From: Comamonas sp. SCN 67-35
GTDB lineage: Bacteria; Pseudomonadota; Gammaproteobacteria; Burkholderiales; Burkholderiaceae_C
Assembly (NCBI GenBank): GCA_001725255.1
Contig: MEFV01000007.1
Location: forward strand, 186,001-250,000
Direction of reading: 5' to 3'
DNA: 64,000 bases
This document shows, one piece after another, positions 19,678 to 28,554 of the stretch (its first letter is position 1; every line of letters begins with the position of its first letter). The position numbers and the translations under genes were made by a program. Under the pieces are notes generated by a model, which was not told the origin of the DNA, made no database searches, and was given only the letters and a program-made list of their open reading frames with translations.

Positions 19678-21591
19678 TCAGGCTTTGCGCGGGTAGCCCA
19701 GCGCGGCCAGCGCTTGCGTGATTTCCGGCAACACGGCGTCATCCTCGATCGTCGCCGGGACCTTCACCTCGCCACCATCGGCCATGGTGCGTATCGTCAC
19801 GCGCAGCACCTTGCCCGAGCGCGTCTTGGGCAGGCGCGCCACCACGTGCACACTCTTGAAATCAGCCACCGCGCCCAGTTGTGCACGCACCCGCGCGACC
19901 AGGTCCTTGCAGATCTCCTCATCCGTGTGCTTCACGCCGGACTTGAGCACCACGAGACCCAGCGGCACCTGTCCCTTGAGCGCATCGGCCACGCCGACCA
20001 CGGCCGCTTCCGCCACGTCCGGGTGGGACGCCAGGATTTCTTCCATCTGTCCCGTGGAAAGGCGGTGTCCCGCGACGTTGATGATGTCATCGATGCGCGA
20101 CATCACCCAGCCGTAGCCCTCTTCATCGATGTAGCCCGCGTCGCCCGACAGGTAGTAGCCGGGGTAGCGCGAGAGATAGGTTTCCTCGTAGCCGCGCTCG
20201 TTGTTCCACAGGGTGTAGAGCGTCCCGGGCGGCATGGGCAGCTTGATCACGAGGCTGCCGATGTCTCCGGGCGCCTTTTCCTTGCCGTCTTCATCGAGGA
20301 TGCGGATGTCGAACCCCGGAACGGGCTTGGTGGGCGAGCCGGGGTGCACCGGCAAGTACTCGATCCCCATGCAGTTGCTGATGGCCGGCCAGCCCAACTC
20401 GGTCTGCCACCAGTTGTCGATGGCGGGCACGCCCAGGATCTTCTGCGCCCACTCGATCGTGTCTGGATCCCCGCGCTCGCCAGCCAGGAACAAGGTGCGG
20501 AATTTCGACAGGTCGTAGCGCTTGACGAGTTCGCCGTTCGGGTCTTCCTTCTTGATCGCCCGAAACGCCGTCGGCGCCGTGAAGAAGACGTTCACGCCAT
20601 GCTCCGCGCAGACGCGCCAGAACGCGCCGGCGTCGGGCGTGCCCACCGGCTTGCCTTCGTAGAGGATGGTCGTGCACCCCTGCAGCAAGGGTCCGTAAAC
20701 GATATACGAGTGACCCACCACCCAACCCACGTCCGAGCCGGCCCAGTACACATCCCCGGGCTTGACGCCGAACACCGCGTCCATCGACCAGCGCAGCGCC
20801 ACCGCATGGCCGCCGTTGTCGCGAACCACTCCCTTGGGCTTGCCCGTGGTGCCCGAGGTATAGATCACATAGAGCGGGTCGGTGGCCGCGACCGGCACGC
20901 AATCGACCGGCTCGGCCTTGGCCACGGCGTCGTCCCAATCGATATCCCGCCCGGCCACCATGTCGCAGCGCAGTTGCTCTCGCTGCAGGATCAGGCAGGG
21001 CGTCTCGGGCACACCGGCGATGTCCAGCGCCTCGTCCAGCAGCGGCTTGTAGGGCAAGGCCTTGCCGGGCAGCAGGCCGCACGAGGCCGACATCATCACC
21101 CTGGGCTTGGCATCGACGATGCGCTTGGCCAGTTCCGGCGCGGCAAAGCCGCCAAACACCACCGAATGCACGGCGCCAATGCGTGCGCATGCCAGCATGG
21201 CGACGGCGGCCTCGGCCACCATGGGCATGTAAATCACGACGCGATCGCCCTTCTGTACCCCCATGCCGCGCAGCACGCCCGCGCAACGCGCCACCTCGTC
21301 ACGCAACTGGCGGTAAGTGAACTTGCGTTGCGACCCGGCCAGCGGGCTGTCGTAGACCAGCGCCAGCTGATCGGCCCGTCCACCCTCCACATGCCGATCC
21401 ACGCAGTTGTAGCAGGTGTTGAGCACGCCGCCGGAGAACCACCGGTAGAACGGCTTGCGCGTATCGTCGATCACCTTGTCCCAGCGCTTGATCCAGTCTA
21501 TGCCACCGGCAGCCGCGGCCCAGAAGCCGGCTGGATCCGCCAGCGCCGCGGCTCGTGTCTTCTCGAAATTGCCTGCTGTCTCAGTGCTCAT
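19678..21591 (-). CDS. prpE: propionate-CoA ligase (PrpE / acetyl-CoA synthetase family)
   Basis: 637-aa adenylate-forming enzyme making propionyl-CoA (or acetyl-CoA) through acyl-AMP. Motifs: YTSGTTGKPKGVVRDNGG, WWQTELGWPA, GDAGYIDEEGYGWVMSRIDD and the C-terminal catalytic lysine in TRSGKVLR, the site normally inhibited by acetylation. The NCVDRH and DNGGH blocks favour PrpE over Acs. AGGAG lies 7 bp before ATG 21591. No prpBCD genes are in the window, so a role in propionyl-CoA supply is inference from family. Confidence 0.88.
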   Translation of the reverse strand: MSTETAGNFEKTRAAALADPAGFWAAAAGGIDWIKRWDKVIDDTRKPFYRWFSGGVLNTCYNCVDRHVEGGRADQLALVYDSPLAGSQRKFTYRQLRDEVARCAGVLRGMGVQKGDRVVIYMPMVAEAAVAMLACARIGAVHSVVFGGFAAPELAKRIVDAKPRVMMSASCGLLPGKALPYKPLLDEALDIAGVPETPCLILQREQLRCDMVAGRDIDWDDAVAKAEPVDCVPVAATDPLYVIYTSGTTGKPKGVVRDNGGHAVALRWSMDAVFGVKPGDVYWAGSDVGWVVGHSYIVYGPLLQGCTTILYEGKPVGTPDAGAFWRVCAEHGVNVFFTAPTAFRAIKKEDPNGELVKRYDLSKFRTLFLAGERGDPDTIEWAQKILGVPAIDNWWQTELGWPAISNCMGIEYLPVHPGSPTKPVPGFDIRILDEDGKEKAPGDIGSLVIKLPMPPGTLYTLWNNERGYEETYLSRYPGYYLSGDAGYIDEEGYGWVMSRIDDIINVAGHRLSTGQMEEILASHPDVAEAAVVGVADALKGQVPLGLVVLKSGVKHTDEEICKDLVARVRAQLGAVADFKSVHVVARLPKTRSGKVLRVTIRTMADGGEVKVPATIEDDAVLPEITQALAALGYPRKA

Positions 21592-21674
21592 CGTTATCTC
21601 CTGTCAACCGTGAAGCCAATCGTGGAACATCGTACTGCTCCACCCGAGCATGCACGCGCAACCTGAACGTCTGC

Positions 21675-22277
21675 TTACTTGATCAGGGCGTGCACTTCCT
21701 TGAATGCAGGGTGCTCGCAGGTGCGCAGCCACTCGAATGCGACCATCTCGGTCGTCACCAGCTCCGCCCCGGCGCCCGCAAGGCGATCGAAGGCGGCGTC
21801 GCGGCTGCGCTCGGTGCGCGAACCGCAGGCATCGGTGACGACCCACACATCCCACTCTTCATCGATAAGGTCCAGCGCCGTCTGCAGCAGACACACATGC
21901 GCTTCGCAGCCCGCCACCACGATGCTCGAGCGCTCGAGCCGCTGGGGCTCGCTCTTGCGCAGATGCTTGGGCAGGCTGCGGGCATTGCCCTTGTTCTGCA
22001 CCGCTTCGGGGACGAGCAGGTCGGCCAGCCCATCGGCCACGGCACTGAAATGCATCTTGGAAAGCGTCTTGCCACACAGACTGCGCAGCTCGGCGTCGTT
22101 GGCGCCCAGGCGGGCCGGGTTCTGCTCCGTGCCCCAGACCGGAACCTGCATGCGCCTGGCCGCTTGCGCGAGCCGCCGCGCATTGGCGAGCACCGCCTGC
22201 GCCTCGTGGATCACCGGCATCAAACGTTCCTGGTAATCCACCAGCACCAGTTGACATTCATCGGCATTGAGCAGCAT
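21675..22277 (-). CDS. isochorismatase-family hydrolase
   Basis: 200-aa cysteine hydrolase of the isochorismatase/nicotinamidase superfamily. The catalytic Asp lies in LVLVDYQERL, a Lys in LSKMHFSA and the nucleophile Cys in VVAGCEAHVCLLQTALDL, matching the YcaC-like group of unknown substrate. ATG 22277 has AGGAG 7 bp upstream; the frame opens at 22298. Divergent from the IclR regulator, which could control it. Confidence 0.9.
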   Translation of the reverse strand: MLLNADECQLVLVDYQERLMPVIHEAQAVLANARRLAQAARRMQVPVWGTEQNPARLGANDAELRSLCGKTLSKMHFSAVADGLADLLVPEAVQNKGNARSLPKHLRKSEPQRLERSSIVVAGCEAHVCLLQTALDLIDEEWDVWVVTDACGSRTERSRDAAFDRLAGAGAELVTTEMVAFEWLRTCEHPAFKEVHALIK

Positions 22278-22400
22278 GGCGCATCTCCTGAAAAACACAT
22301 CGCGGGCATTGTCGCAGTCTCACGCGCAGAAGCGCCGCGCGGGTGCACGATGCCGTCGTCGTTTCGCCTTGTAAAATCACATCCCGTTCGCAGCGTTGCC

Positions 22401-23198
22401 ATGAAAAAACCGATCACCGACCTACCACCACGCCCCAGCGTTCAAGTGCTGGAGCGCATGTTTTCGCTGATCGACATTCTTGCGGCGCGCGACGAGCCAG
22501 TGTCGCTCAAGGAGATCAGCGAGCGTTCCGGCCTGCATCCGTCCACCGCCCACCGCATCCTCAACGACCTCACCACCGGCCGTTTCGTCGATCGTCCCGA
22601 GGCGGGCAGCTACCGGCTGGGCATGCGGCTGCTCGAACTCGGCAACCTGGTCAAGGCGCGCCTGAACGTGCGCGACGCAGCGATCCTGCCAATGCGCCAC
22701 CTGCACAAACTCATTCAGCAACCCGTGAATCTGAGCGTGCGCCAGGGCGATGAAATCGTCTACATCGAGCGCGCCTACAGCGAACGCTCGGGCATGCAGG
22801 TCGTGCGCGCCATCGGCGGTCATGCACCCTTGCATCTGACGTCCACCGGCAAGCTCTTTCTCGCGGCGGAAGATGCACAGCGCGTGCGCGCCTATGCCAC
22901 GCGCACCGGCCTGCCTGGCCACACACGCAACAGCATCACGCAACTGTCCGCGCTGGAGCGGGAGCTGGCGCACGCGCGCCAATCGGGCATCGCCCGCGAC
23001 AACGAAGAGCTCGAAATGGGCGTGCGGTGCATGGCCGCCGGCATCTATGACGACCAGGGCGATCTGGTCGCCGGGCTTTCCATTTCCGCACCGGCAGACC
23101 GGCTCGATGAAGGGTGGATACCCAAGCTGCAATCGAGCGCACAGGAAATATCGCTGGCATTGGGCTGCACCGCGCAGGCGCCGCAAAAGCACGCCTGA
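22401..23198 (+). CDS. IclR-family transcriptional regulator
   Basis: 265-aa DNA-binding regulator. An N-terminal winged HTH (about residues 14-75, EPVSLKEISERSGLHPSTAHRILNDL) is followed by the IclR effector domain (about 85-255) with LHLTSTGKLFLA and the Cys region GVRCMAAGIYDDQGDLVAGLSISAP. It lies between an isochorismatase gene on the opposite strand and the Liv transporter operon downstream on the same strand; either could be its target. ATG 22401 chosen at the start of similarity. Confidence 0.92.
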   Translation: MKKPITDLPPRPSVQVLERMFSLIDILAARDEPVSLKEISERSGLHPSTAHRILNDLTTGRFVDRPEAGSYRLGMRLLELGNLVKARLNVRDAAILPMRHLHKLIQQPVNLSVRQGDEIVYIERAYSERSGMQVVRAIGGHAPLHLTSTGKLFLAAEDAQRVRAYATRTGLPGHTRNSITQLSALERELAHARQSGIARDNEELEMGVRCMAAGIYDDQGDLVAGLSISAPADRLDEGWIPKLQSSAQEISLALGCTAQAPQKHA

Positions 23199-23569
23199 GG
23201 GGCGAATGACGCGGGCGCATCGCGCGGACCCGACATGATCCTCGTGCTCCGCCACCCGCGCCCAGCCGTACGATTTCAACGCATCGGCTGAGCCGAATCT
23301 CTTACGCGCGCCTGACATCGGTGCGCTTTTCCGCGCCTATTTTCTCGGGGTTTTCGAGTCTGGTCACCCTTGCGCGAGCCGCCTACATTCATCAACGTCG
23401 CGCGTGGAAGACCAAGCATTGGCATCGGCCAGTGAACGAACCGGCAGGGGACTCACGGTCCGCAAACTGTCTGCAATTTGGCAGCCGTGCGCTTCAAGGG
23501 TAGTTGCGATCGCTCGATTGCAATGTGATTCAGGTCACGATTTCCAACCACGAAGTAGATAGGAGATAT
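23199..23569 (+). promoter_or_regulatory. 371-bp intergenic region upstream of the Liv operon
   Basis: No gene, tRNA or terminator was recognised here. A Shine-Dalgarno AGGAG (23561-23565) precedes the binding-protein start. The region must hold the transporter promoter, but I could not fix -35/-10 boxes with confidence. Confidence 0.4.
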
Positions 23570-24919
23570 ATGTCCAAGTTTGACTCCACGAGCGGCGTCT
23601 CCCGCCGCGGTGCGCTGCAGCTGAGCGCAGCCGGCGGCATGATGGCCACCGGCCTGGGCGGCGTGCAATGGGCCATCGCCCAGGACAAGCCCAAGCTCGG
23701 CGCCACCTGGCCCGAGGGCTCGCAGGGCGACACGGTCTATCTGGGCGCCGCGGTGCCGCTGACGGGCACCTACGCCGTGCAGGGCGCCGACGAGCTCAAG
23801 GGCATGGAGCTCGCTATCGAGCACATCAACAGCAACCACGAGCTGATGAAGGCACTGGCGCCGAAGATCAACAACGGCGTGAACGGCAAGAAGGTCAAGC
23901 TCCTGTCCGCCGACTCGGCCGCCAAGCCCAATCAGGCCCTGCAGGTCGAGCAAACCTTCATTGCGCAGAACAAGGTGATCGCGATGATCGGCTCGACCTC
24001 GTCGGCCGTCGCGGTGGCGATGAACAAGTTCGCGCAACGCGAAAAAATCCTCTACATGGCCGGGATTTCGGGCTCCAACGACACCACCGGCAAGGACTGC
24101 GTGCGCTACGGCTTCCGTCAGGGCTTCTTTGGCGAGATGGCGGCCAATGCGATCGGCCCGATCATGGTCAAGCAATTCGGCAAGAACCGCAAGGCCGCGT
24201 TCATGACGCCGGACTACACCTACGGCCACACCACCACCGAATCGGTCAACAACTACCTGACCAAGGAAGGCGGCTGGAAGATGGTGACCAACCAGGTCTC
24301 GCCCCTGGGCACGCAGGACTTCAGCCAGTACCTGACCAACATCGCCAACTCGGGCGCCGAGTTCCTGATCAACGTCAACTGGGGCCGTGACGCGGTTCTG
24401 TCGTCGCAGCAAGCCAAGCAGTTCGGTCTGATCCCGAAGATGACGCTGGTGCTGCCCTACCAGATCCCGTTCATCGCCAAGGAAGCGGGTGTGGACATCA
24501 CGCACGGCGTGCTGGCGGCGACCGATTTCTGGTGGACGCTGGAAGAAAAGTTCCCGCTGGCCAAGCAGTTCGTCGAGGCCTTCCACAAGAAGTATGGCTA
24601 CCGTCCCGAGTGGGGCGCAGAAAACGGCTACGTGAGCTTCGCCCACTGGGCCCGCATGGTCACGGAAGCCGGCAGCTTCTATCCGCCCGACGTCATCAAG
24701 CAGTGGGAAAAGGGCGAGACCATTCCGTCGCTGCTGGGCGATGTGCACTACCGTCCCGAAGACCACCAGTGCGTGCGTCCCGTGGTCATCGTCCGCGGCA
24801 AGGAAAAGAAGGACATGAAGAACGACGAGGACTTCTGGGAAGTGATCGAGCTGGTCGATGGCGCCAAGGTCATCCAGAAACCTGACGCCTTCGGCTGCAA
24901 GCTGGGCGATTACACCTGA
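23570..24919 (+). CDS. ABC transporter periplasmic binding protein (Liv/amide type, Tat-exported)
   Basis: 449-aa solute-binding protein of the Leu/Ile/Val-amide family, first gene of a complete importer operon. The N-terminus has a twin-arginine signal (SRRGALQLSAAGGMMATGL, then AIAQDKP), so it would be exported folded by Tat. The binding fold follows (VYLGAAVPLTGTYAVQGADE, IGSTSSAVAVAMNKF, TPDYTYGHTTTESVN). It is longer than classical LivK and similar to binding proteins for amides or aromatic-type solutes; the ligand is not predictable. The next gene, livH, begins 150 bp downstream after two hairpins. Confidence 0.9.
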   Translation: MSKFDSTSGVSRRGALQLSAAGGMMATGLGGVQWAIAQDKPKLGATWPEGSQGDTVYLGAAVPLTGTYAVQGADELKGMELAIEHINSNHELMKALAPKINNGVNGKKVKLLSADSAAKPNQALQVEQTFIAQNKVIAMIGSTSSAVAVAMNKFAQREKILYMAGISGSNDTTGKDCVRYGFRQGFFGEMAANAIGPIMVKQFGKNRKAAFMTPDYTYGHTTTESVNNYLTKEGGWKMVTNQVSPLGTQDFSQYLTNIANSGAEFLINVNWGRDAVLSSQQAKQFGLIPKMTLVLPYQIPFIAKEAGVDITHGVLAATDFWWTLEEKFPLAKQFVEAFHKKYGYRPEWGAENGYVSFAHWARMVTEAGSFYPPDVIKQWEKGETIPSLLGDVHYRPEDHQCVRPVVIVRGKEKKDMKNDEDFWEVIELVDGAKVIQKPDAFGCKLGDYT

Positions 24920-24931
24920 CGGAAAAACAGG

Positions 24932-24960
24932 CGCACCGAGGTCTTCCGGACCTGGGTGCG
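24932..24960 (+). other. mRNA stem-loop 1 between binding protein and permease genes
   Basis: CGCACC (24932-24937) and AGGTC pair with GACCT and GGTGCG (24955-24960), about 11 bp with one G-G mismatch and a TTCCG loop. There is no T-run, so it is more likely an RNA-stabilising or partial-termination element than a full terminator. Confidence 0.6.
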
Positions 24961-24985
24961 TCATGTGACGCCGACCTGAGGAGGG

Positions 24986-25020
24986 CGCTTGTGTGCAGTG
25001 GATTTCCCGGCACACAAGCG
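24986..25020 (+). other. mRNA stem-loop 2 between binding protein and permease genes
   Basis: CGCTTGTGTGC (24986-24996) is perfectly complementary to GCACACAAGCG (25010-25020) around a 13-nt loop. No T-run follows. Together with stem-loop 1 it probably protects the binding-protein mRNA 3' end so that this protein is made in excess over the permeases. Confidence 0.65.
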
Positions 25021-25069
25021 TATGGCGTATTCAACTCCCTGAATTGATTGACAAACATGGCAGGTCAAT

Positions 25070-25945
25070 GTGATTAACACGGCCAATTTCATATCTCAAT
25101 TGTTCAACGGGCTGGTCTTGGGAGCGCTACTGGCGCTGATTTCATCCGGCCTGACGATCATTTACGGCACGCTGGGCGTGCTCAATCTGGCGCATGGCGC
25201 ATTGTTCATGCTCGGCGGCTACGCGGGCTGGCTTGCGTTCGAGTATTCGCATTCGTTCATTCTGGCCGTGGCGGCCGGTGCCTTGTTTGTGATGATCGTC
25301 GGCGTGGTCATGGAGCAGTTGATCATCAAGCACTTCTATTCCAGACCTGACGAGGATCAGCTGCTTGTGACCTTCGGGTTGAGCATCGTATTTGCCGAGC
25401 TGGTGCGCTATTTTTTCGGCAGTCTTTCCAAAAAAGTGCCTCCACCCGATATCTTCTCCGGCGCAACGAACATGGGGTTCATGATCTACCCCAACTATCG
25501 CCTCGCACTGCTGGGCATCATCGCCGTGGCATTGCTCGCGCTGTACTGGGTGCTGTACCGCACGCGCATCGGCATGATCGTGCGCGCAGGCATCGAAGAC
25601 TCGGTGGCGGTCGATTCACTCGGCATCAACGTATACCGGGTGTTCACGCTGGTCTTCGGCATTGGCGCCATGGCAGCGGGCTTCTCGGGCATCGTGTATT
25701 CGCCGGTGGTGGCCATGTCGCCGGACAGCGGTGATTCGATTCTGGTGAAAACCTTCGTGGTGATCGTGATTGGTGGTGTCGGCTCATTCCCCGGCGCCAT
25801 ATTGGGCGGCCTGATCGCCGGCGAGATTCTCAGCCTGACTTCCATGGTGAATCCCGCCTACTCTGAAATCATGCTCTTCGTGGCAATGACGCTTGTCCTG
25901 GTCTTCCGTCCCCGCGGTCTGATGGGCGCAATAGGTCGCAACTAA
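25070..25945 (+). CDS. livH: branched-chain amino acid ABC transporter permease LivH
   Basis: 291-aa inner membrane permease with about eight hydrophobic segments. The signature LISSGLTIIYGTLGVLNLAHGALFM is at the N-terminus, and VVIVIGGVGSFPGAILGG is the cytoplasmic coupling loop that meets the ATPases. Start is GTG 25070 with only a weak ribosome site; the nearby ATG (25056) gives a short blind frame. Followed 13 bp later by the fused LivM-LivG gene. Confidence 0.93.
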   Translation: MINTANFISQLFNGLVLGALLALISSGLTIIYGTLGVLNLAHGALFMLGGYAGWLAFEYSHSFILAVAAGALFVMIVGVVMEQLIIKHFYSRPDEDQLLVTFGLSIVFAELVRYFFGSLSKKVPPPDIFSGATNMGFMIYPNYRLALLGIIAVALLALYWVLYRTRIGMIVRAGIEDSVAVDSLGINVYRVFTLVFGIGAMAAGFSGIVYSPVVAMSPDSGDSILVKTFVVIVIGGVGSFPGAILGGLIAGEILSLTSMVNPAYSEIMLFVAMTLVLVFRPRGLMGAIGRN

Positions 25946-25958
25946 CCCCGAGTCTCAG

Positions 25959-27782
25959 ATGTCCAGAAAAATACCTTTCTTCGCCGAGCTGGTGACGCTG
26001 CTCGTGCTGATCGCCATCCCGTTCATCCTGCCACCCCTCGGGTTCACGCCAGCCACCATCAACCGGATCATGATCTTCGGTCTGGTGGGCATCGGCTTCG
26101 ACCTGCTGTTCGGCTACACCGGCCTGCTGTCCTTCGGGCAATCGGCCTTCTTCGGCACCGGCGGCATGTTCGCCGCCTACCTGCTTACGCAGACCTCGTT
26201 TACCAATGTCGTGCTGGCTCTCATCCTGGGCACGATCGTTGCGGCGGTGGCGGGCTACCTGGTGGGCATGGTGGCGTTGCGCCGCACCGGCATCTACTTC
26301 GCGATGATCACGGTGGCCATTGCCGAGGTGTTCTTCTTCATGGAGTTCAATCCCCTTGCGGAATACACCGGTGGTGAAAACGGCCTGCCGGGCGTGCCCT
26401 CGGCCAGCCTGGGGCTCGGCTTCACGACGATCCACTTCAAGAGCGACTTGGCGCTGTACTCGTTCTTCTCGTTCTGGCTCTTCGTCGGTCTGGTGATTGC
26501 GCTGCGCATCGTGCGTTCGCCCTTCGGACTGGTGATGCGCGCCATTCGCGAAAATCCGGATCGTGCCACGGCGCTCGGGCACAACATCCACAGCTACAAG
26601 CTCGTGGTGTTCATCGTGGCCGCCATGTACGCCGGTTTCGGCGGCGGGCTGCTGGCCGTGATGCAAGGCTTCATGCCGCCCGATGCGTTCATGTTCGCCA
26701 CGTCCGGCGAAATCGTGATGATGACCGCCATCGGCGGCGCGGGCACGCTCTTCGGGCCGGTCCTGGGCTCCGCGACGTGGCTGCTGCTCAGCGACTTCTT
26801 CCAGACGGTGCTCAACCTGGGCGCGACCTGGAAGCTCGTCCTGGGCGTCGTGTTCGTGCTGCTCGTGGTCTTCCTGCGCCGCGGTCTGGCCGGGGCATTC
26901 GTCGATCTCTACCACTTGGTGTTCGGTACAAAAAAAGCCGCCAGCGCTCCCGCGCCCGCCGCCCCGGTGAACACGGCCGCCGTCAATGCACTGCACCACA
27001 AGAACACGCACAACAAGAGCGGGCACATCCTTGAGGCCAAGGGGCTCACGAAGCACTACGGCGGCATCGCCGCCAACAGCGACATCGACTTTGCCGTGAA
27101 CTATGGGGAGATCCGCGGCATCATCGGGCCGAACGGCGCCGGCAAGAGCACCTTCTTCAAGATGCTCACCTGCGAAGTCCAGCCCACCGCCGGCACGATC
27201 AAGTTCGACGGGCGGGACATCACGCACCTGAACGTGACCGAGGCCTGCCAGATCGGTCTGACCAAGAGCTATCAGATCAACCAGCTGTTCGAGCGCCTCA
27301 CGGTACGCCAGAACCTGATGATCTCTGCCCTGGCCGAATTGCGCGGCAAGTTCAAGCTCGATCTGCTCAGGTCCATGTCCAAAGTCCGCGGGCTCGCGGC
27401 TCAGGTGGAAAGCACGGCGGCGCTGGTGCACCTCACCCATCGCCTCGACGCCCACGTGGCCGACCTGGCTTACGGCGAGAAGCGTCGGCTGGAAGTCGGA
27501 CTTGCCCTGGCCACGTCCCCTTCCCTGCTGCTGCTCGACGAGCCGCTGGCGGGCATGAGTGCCGAGGAGCGCGTGGAGACCGTCGCGTTGCTCAAATCCA
27601 TCGCCAAGGGCCGCACGCTCGTCATCATCGACCACGACATGGATTCGTTGTTCGAGCTGGTCGAGCGCGTCACCGTGCTGCAGGAAGGGCGGCTGCTCGT
27701 GGAGGGCACCCCCGATGAAATCAAGAACAACGCCCAGGTCCAGGAAGCCTACCTTGGCGGCGTGCATGGAGAGACGCAATGA
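25959..27782 (+). CDS. fused ABC permease-ATPase (LivM-LivG)
   Basis: 607 aa. Residues 1 to about 310 are a LivM permease ([23 protein letters not shown]; coupling loop near [15 protein letters not shown]). A linker rich in Ala/Pro and His follows, and from about 350 the LivG ATPase: Walker A GPNGAGKS, signature [12 protein letters not shown], Walker [13 protein letters not shown]-loop DHDMD. In E. coli these are separate proteins; the fusion fixes permease and ATPase one to one. Overlaps livF by 4 bp. Confidence 0.93.
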   Translation: MSRKIPFFAELVTLLVLIAIPFILPPLGFTPATINRIMIFGLVGIGFDLLFGYTGLLSFGQSAFFGTGGMFAAYLLTQTSFTNVVLALILGTIVAAVAGYLVGMVALRRTGIYFAMITVAIAEVFFFMEFNPLAEYTGGENGLPGVPSASLGLGFTTIHFKSDLALYSFFSFWLFVGLVIALRIVRSPFGLVMRAIRENPDRATALGHNIHSYKLVVFIVAAMYAGFGGGLLAVMQGFMPPDAFMFATSGEIVMMTAIGGAGTLFGPVLGSATWLLLSDFFQTVLNLGATWKLVLGVVFVLLVVFLRRGLAGAFVDLYHLVFGTKKAASAPAPAAPVNTAAVNALHHKNTHNKSGHILEAKGLTKHYGGIAANSDIDFAVNYGEIRGIIGPNGAGKSTFFKMLTCEVQPTAGTIKFDGRDITHLNVTEACQIGLTKSYQINQLFERLTVRQNLMISALAELRGKFKLDLLRSMSKVRGLAAQVESTAALVHLTHRLDAHVADLAYGEKRRLEVGLALATSPSLLLLDEPLAGMSAEERVETVALLKSIAKGRTLVIIDHDMDSLFELVERVTVLQEGRLLVEGTPDEIKNNAQVQEAYLGGVHGETQ

Positions 27783-28477
27783 GCCTGCTAGAAGTCAGTG
27801 GAATCAACAGCTACTACGGCGACAGCCACATCCTCTTCGATGTGGGCATGCGCGTGGAAAAAAATGAAGTGGTGGCCCTGCTGGGGCGCAATGGCGCCGG
27901 CAAATCCACCACCTTCAAGAGTCTGGCGGGCGTCGTCAAGCCCAAGAGCGGCAGCGTCAAGCTCGACGGCGTGGAAGTTGCCGGAAAGAAGGCCCACCAG
28001 ATCGCCTTGGCCGGCCTGCAGCTCGTGCACGAGGAAAGACGCGTGTTCGGCAGCCTGAACGTGGAGGAAAACATCATCCTCGCCGGGCTCACGGCGCCCA
28101 ACAAGTGGCCGCTGGAACGCATCTATTCCATCTTCCCGCGTCTGCAGGAGCGCCGCACCAGCCGTGGAACCGATCTTTCTGGGGGCGAACAGCAGATGCT
28201 GGCCATTGCCCGTGCGCTGGTGCGCGATCCGAAAATCATCCTGCTCGATGAGCCATTCGAAGGCCTGGCCCCGGTGATCGTCCAGGACCTGATCCGCGTC
28301 TGCCGCGATCTGGCCAAGGCAGGCCAGACCATTGTGCTGATCGAGCAGAATCTGGCCGCGGCCATGTCGCTCGCGAGCCGCGCCTACATCCTGAACAACG
28401 GTCAGATCGTTCACGAAAGCACGACGGCAGATTTGAGGAAGCAACCCGAGATCATCCAGAAATATCTCGGGGTCTGA
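27779..28477 (+). CDS. livF: branched-chain amino acid ABC transporter ATPase LivF
   Basis: 232-aa cytoplasmic ATPase, the second nucleotide-binding subunit of the importer. Walker A GRNGAGKST, Q-loop region LVHEERRVFGSLNVEENI, signature LSGGEQQMLAIARAL, Walker B ILLDEPFEGLAP and H-loop EQN (typical of LivF) are all present. Coupled to the upstream fusion gene by an ATGA overlap; a terminator follows after 25 bp. Confidence 0.95.
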   Translation: MSLLEVSGINSYYGDSHILFDVGMRVEKNEVVALLGRNGAGKSTTFKSLAGVVKPKSGSVKLDGVEVAGKKAHQIALAGLQLVHEERRVFGSLNVEENIILAGLTAPNKWPLERIYSIFPRLQERRTSRGTDLSGGEQQMLAIARALVRDPKIILLDEPFEGLAPVIVQDLIRVCRDLAKAGQTIVLIEQNLAAAMSLASRAYILNNGQIVHESTTADLRKQPEIIQKYLGV

Positions 28478-28502
28478 CGCGCCGTTTGGCCCTTGCAACC
28501 CC

Positions 28503-28539
28503 AAGCCCGCGAGAGCTGCGAAAGCTTCGCGGGCTTTTT
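28503..28539. terminator. terminator between livF and the DUF1631-like gene
   Basis: AAGCCCGCGA (28503-28512) and TCGCGGGCTT (28527-28536) form a 10-bp stem with T at 28535-28539 on the plus strand. It lies between convergent genes and may work both ways. Confidence 0.9.
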
Positions 28540-28554
28540 CGTCACTGACAGGCG

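Noticed and set aside
23214..23320. Possible small gene in the gap before the Liv operon (minus strand, ALKSYGWARVAEHEDHVG)
   Set aside because: The frame continues antisense through iclR without a family match or ribosome site; not supported as a gene.
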